Assembly (NCBI GenBank): GCA_964058845.1
Contig: CAXKVR010000520.1
Coordinates: 1-60,226, forward strand
Source of the DNA: Carex sylvatica
Taxonomy: Eukaryota; Streptophyta; Magnoliopsida; Poales; Cyperaceae
Direction: 5' to 3'
Length of the DNA stretch: 60,226 nucleotides
Under the pieces are notes generated by a model. The model had not been told where the DNA came from. It ran no database searches and saw only the letters and a program-made list of their open reading frames with translations. Shown piece by piece: positions 57,150 through 60,226 of this stretch. The first letter of the stretch is position 1; each line of letters opens with the position of its first letter. The translations under genes were made by a program, and so were the position numbers.

Positions 57150-60100
57150 AATCATCCCCATCTTGTTACAAAAGATATCATACTATTTAGAACCTAATCA
57201 TTTTGTTAAACAATCAGTTAGCTAACTGCTCTTGTGATTTCACATAGCTCAAAGTCAGAACTCCTCTATTCAGTTGCTCCACGATAAAGAACCGATCAAT
57301 CTCCACATGTTTGGTGGGATCATGCTGAACTGGATTATTGAAAATATTAATTGCCGATTTGTTGTGACACCAAAGTTGTAGGTAGTCTCCTCAAAACAAG
57401 CCCAACTCTGATAACATGTTTCTCACCCACATCAGCTCGCACAGACTAATTGTCATAGCCCTGTACTTGGTCTCAGCTGTAGACCTAGCCACCACATCTT
57501 GCTTCTTGCTATGCCAAGGTACGAGATTGTCTCCAACAAATACACAGTAGTCCATAGTGGACCTACGATCATCCATACAACCCGCCCAATCAGCATCACA
57601 ATAGCCTTCAATTCTCAGATGTCCAGAACTCCTGAACCATAATCTTTTCCTGGGCTTCCTTTAATATACCTGAGAATTTTGTGAACTGCCTCCATATGCT
57701 GCTCTTTGGGATCATGCATATATCTACTCACCACATTCACAGTATGAGTAATATCAGGTCTTGTATGGCATAGATATATTAGCCGTCCAACTAATCTTTG
57801 ATACTGCTCTTTACATACCAGGTCACCACCCTCGGCACACATCTTATGATTCTGCTCGATATGAGTAGATGCAACTCTGCAGCCCAACATTCCTGTCTCT
57901 GAGAGAAGATCCAGAGCATACTTTCGCTGAGAAAACACTATACCCTTTCGCGATCTTGCAATTTCAATCCCAAGGAAGTACTTCAACTGCCCCAGATCTT
58001 TAACTACAAATGCCTATCCCAGCTTCTTCTTCAACTGTAGGATTTCCTCAGCATCATCTCCGGTGATTACAATATCATCAACATAGACCGCCAGGATAAT
58101 GATACGAATTTTAGAGTGCCTGTAAAACACTGTATGATCCCCATTGCACTGCTTGTATCCCATACCACAAACTGTCAACCTGAATCTATCGAACCATGCC
58201 CTCGGAGACTGTTTTAACCCATGCAGAGACTTCTTCAACTTGCATACCTTCCCAGCTGCTTGAGAATTAGCGAAGCCTGGTGGAATCTCCATATACACCT
58301 CCTCCTGGAGATCTCCATGCAAAAAGGCATTCTTGACGTCTTGCTAATGTAGTGGCCAATTGAAGTTGGCAGCACATGACACAATATTCTAACCATGCTC
58401 ATCTTTGCTACTAGAGCAAATGTCTCATCATTGTCGATGCCATATGTTTGGTTGTTGCCTTTAGCAACCAATCTGGCATTGTATCTGTCGATCTTTCCCT
58501 CTGGAGTTTGCTTAATAGTATACACCCACTTACATCCAACAGCACGCTTTCCAAATGGCAAAGGTACCAGCTCCCAAGTGTCATTCTTCTTCAAGGCCTA
58601 AAGTTCTTCTTGCATGGCACTCAACCACCTAGGATCTTGCTTAGCTACTTGCCAGTTGTTAGGTACAGGCACTGAATGCAATGATGCAATGAATGACTTA
58701 TATGTAGGTGGAATGGATGCATATGATATGTAATTCGCAATGTCAGTTTCCTAACTACCAAACTTAGCTGGAGGTATTCCAGCATTGACTCTAGGGGTTC
58801 TGCAGGGCAAGGCAAGATCATTAGAAGTATCATGGAAGAAATCGTTACCTATTGACTCAGGTGGAGAAGGCACTGTTGAGGAGGAAATTGGGACATCAGC
58901 ATTTGTGGGTACTGGCACAGGCATAGGAGGCAGCTCATGTTGCTGTTTCTGTCTTCTCGTGTATACTCTTAGCTCCCCCTGACCTTGACTGCCAACTCCT
59001 GAGTTACCACCACTGTTCGGCGATGCACCATTACTGCTTGGTGACTCAAGAGGACATGGAATTATCCCAACCATAATTTAATTCTCATTCTCCCCCTCTC
59101 TGCTAGCATCAGTAGAGTTATCTCCAAACAAGGAGCTCAACTCCGTCTTTTCCCCATAAAAAGGTTCAAACTCACGAAAAGTCACATCCATACTGACAAA
59201 CAACCTTCTTTCAGTAGGGTTCCAACACTTGTATCCTTTCTGACTTGATGAGTAGCCAACAAAGATACATTTAACTACTTGCGGATCTAGTTTACTCACC
59301 ATCAATTTGTGATCTCTCACATAACATGTGCATCCAAACACTCTTGGTGACACAACAAAAATATTCGAGCCCAAGATCATTTCACATGGTGTCTTCATCC
59401 CTAATACTCTTGATGGCATCTTGTTGATCAAATAAGATGCTGTCATAACAGCCTCACTCCACAAAAACTTAGGCACATTCATTGTCAACATCAATGAGCG
59501 TTCCACTTCTAGTAGATGCTTGTTCTTACGTTCAGCCACCCCATTCTGAGCAGGAGTGTCTGGACATGTGGTTTAATGAAGAATTCCCTGACTAGAGATG
59601 AAAGCCGCAAACTCCTTGTTGACATACTCAGTCCCATTATCTGTTCGAAGAATCTTCACCTGCACCCCAAACTGGGTCTTCACATAAGCTGAGAAATCTT
59701 GAAAATATTTGTAAACCTCAGATTTCTGCTTCATCATGTATATCCAGGTCATACGTGGATAACAATCAATGAAAGTAATGAACCATCTAAAACCACTAAT
59801 AGAGGTAATAGGACATGGTCCCCAAACATCAGAATGAACAAGTCCAAATGGCTCAAAACTTCGAAGACCAATCATTTTATAAGTAGAACGAGTATGTTTT
59901 CCAAGTTCACAAGCATTACAAAATGACTCTTTTGTATTCACTTTTTTCATTATCTCAGGTTCTAACCTATTTAAACAATCAAAAGATAAATGCCCTAATC
60001 AGCAATGTTGAAGCATTGCTTCTATCTCTGGCCCTCCGCTAATAGCAACAACAATCATTGCAGTCTCCCTGTCCAAATACCAAAGGCCATCACGCCTGAT

Positions 60101-60223
60101 GCCAGTCCCAACCCTCCTCTCCTGGAAGACACACATATCCCGATCAAATAACACAGTGCAATTCAATTGATCAATGAGTGAGCTAACAGAGAGTAAGTTA
60201 ACTAGCAATGAAAGAACATGCAA
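57150..60223 (-). pseudogene. Copia pol pseudogene (integrase, reverse transcriptase, RNase H)
   Basis: The frame opens at the window edge with the pre-integrase domain. A stop near 59998 precedes LGHLSFD, then the zinc-binding CNACELGK (about 59910). Integrase core: first Asp in HSDVWGP, second in LRTDNGTEY, Glu near QNGVAERKN; a TAA lies near 59572. A Pro/Ser-rich linker follows (58751-59074). Reverse transcriptase: KWVYTIKQTPEGKIDRYNAR, a frameshift near 58390, KNAFLHGDLQEEVYMEIPPG, LKQSPRAWFDRF, catalytic YVDD in VYVDDIVITGDD (about 58070-58090). A TAG near 58011 precedes LKYFLGIEIARS. RNase H: a frameshift near 57600, STAETKYRAM, then in another frame NKSAINIFNNP and TKHVEID to about 57190. 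Stops are mostly consistent with C-to-T change. Confidence 0.9.
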
Positions 60224-60226
60224 TAC

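Larger units (their letters stand above)
57007..60226 (-). mobile_element. Ty1/copia retrotransposon, 3' part, runs off the right edge
   Basis: Minus-strand order from right to left: pre-integrase, integrase, linker, reverse transcriptase, RNase H, polypurine tract, LTR. This is a copia layout, different in sequence and with a shorter pol-LTR interval than the element at 6022. The RNase H words (NKSAIN, DPTKHVEIDRFF) suggest the Ale-like lineage, held loosely. Gag, protease and the 5' LTR lie beyond 60226. Confidence 0.88.

Noticed and set aside
58395..58982. Plus-strand open frames over the second copia element
   Set aside because: Antisense shadows of the reverse transcriptase and linker.

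Overview
This window is almost certainly nuclear DNA from a flowering plant; the species cannot be fixed from the sequence. The evidence is an intron-containing gene of the land-plant DUF1677 family, a CACTA element with the plant TNP2/DUF4218/DUF4216 arrangement, two Ty1/copia elements, an RTE-type LINE remnant, a tRNA-derived SINE and many MITEs, all in AT-rich DNA. Nearly everything is transposon or satellite. The only credible host gene is at 42941-43646 (minus strand).

Layout. 1-1735: decayed RTE-type LINE reverse transcriptase (minus). 1736-4204: AT-rich DNA with a foldback element. 4205-40507: a block built on a satellite of about 81 bp, split by insertions. Plus-oriented satellite lies at 4205-5584, 18286-18410 and 19606-20095. 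Between these sit a hAT-like element (5585-18285, 8-bp flanking duplication), which itself holds a Sirevirus-like copia element (6022-16836, 5-bp duplication), and a solo LTR of the same copia family in the opposite orientation (18411-19605, 5-bp duplication). A CACTA element (20162-27023) follows. Beyond it the satellite runs in the OPPOSITE orientation for 13.4 kb (27024-40402), then flips back to plus for one unit (about 40400-40507).

40508-49160: AT-rich DNA with a 318-bp tandem duplication, a 5S rRNA-derived fragment, the DUF1677 gene with its TATA box, a Tourist-like MITE, two members of a Mutator-like MITE family and a SINE. 49161-55664: a tandem segmental duplication (copy A 3.85 kb, copy B 2.64 kb). 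Most of the size difference is MITEs that entered copy A after the duplication, and copy B preserves the empty sites. 55665-57006: AT-rich DNA with a small TIR element between 68-bp direct repeats. 57007-60226: 3' part of a second copia element (minus), which runs off the right edge.

The genes do not form a pathway. The window records layered insertion: satellite first, then DNA transposons and retrotransposons into it, with an inversion or inverted amplification of the array. The most unusual signals are (i) the satellite, whose 27-codon period leaves one frame open for up to 312 codons as a cysteine-rich 27-residue repeat; (ii) dense arrays of the palindrome AACGTT in the LTRs and pre-polypurine region of the Sirevirus-like element; (iii) the exact satellite orientation switch near 40400; (iv) a long near-perfect hairpin upstream of the CACTA transposase; and (v) the A/B duplication with datable MITE insertions.
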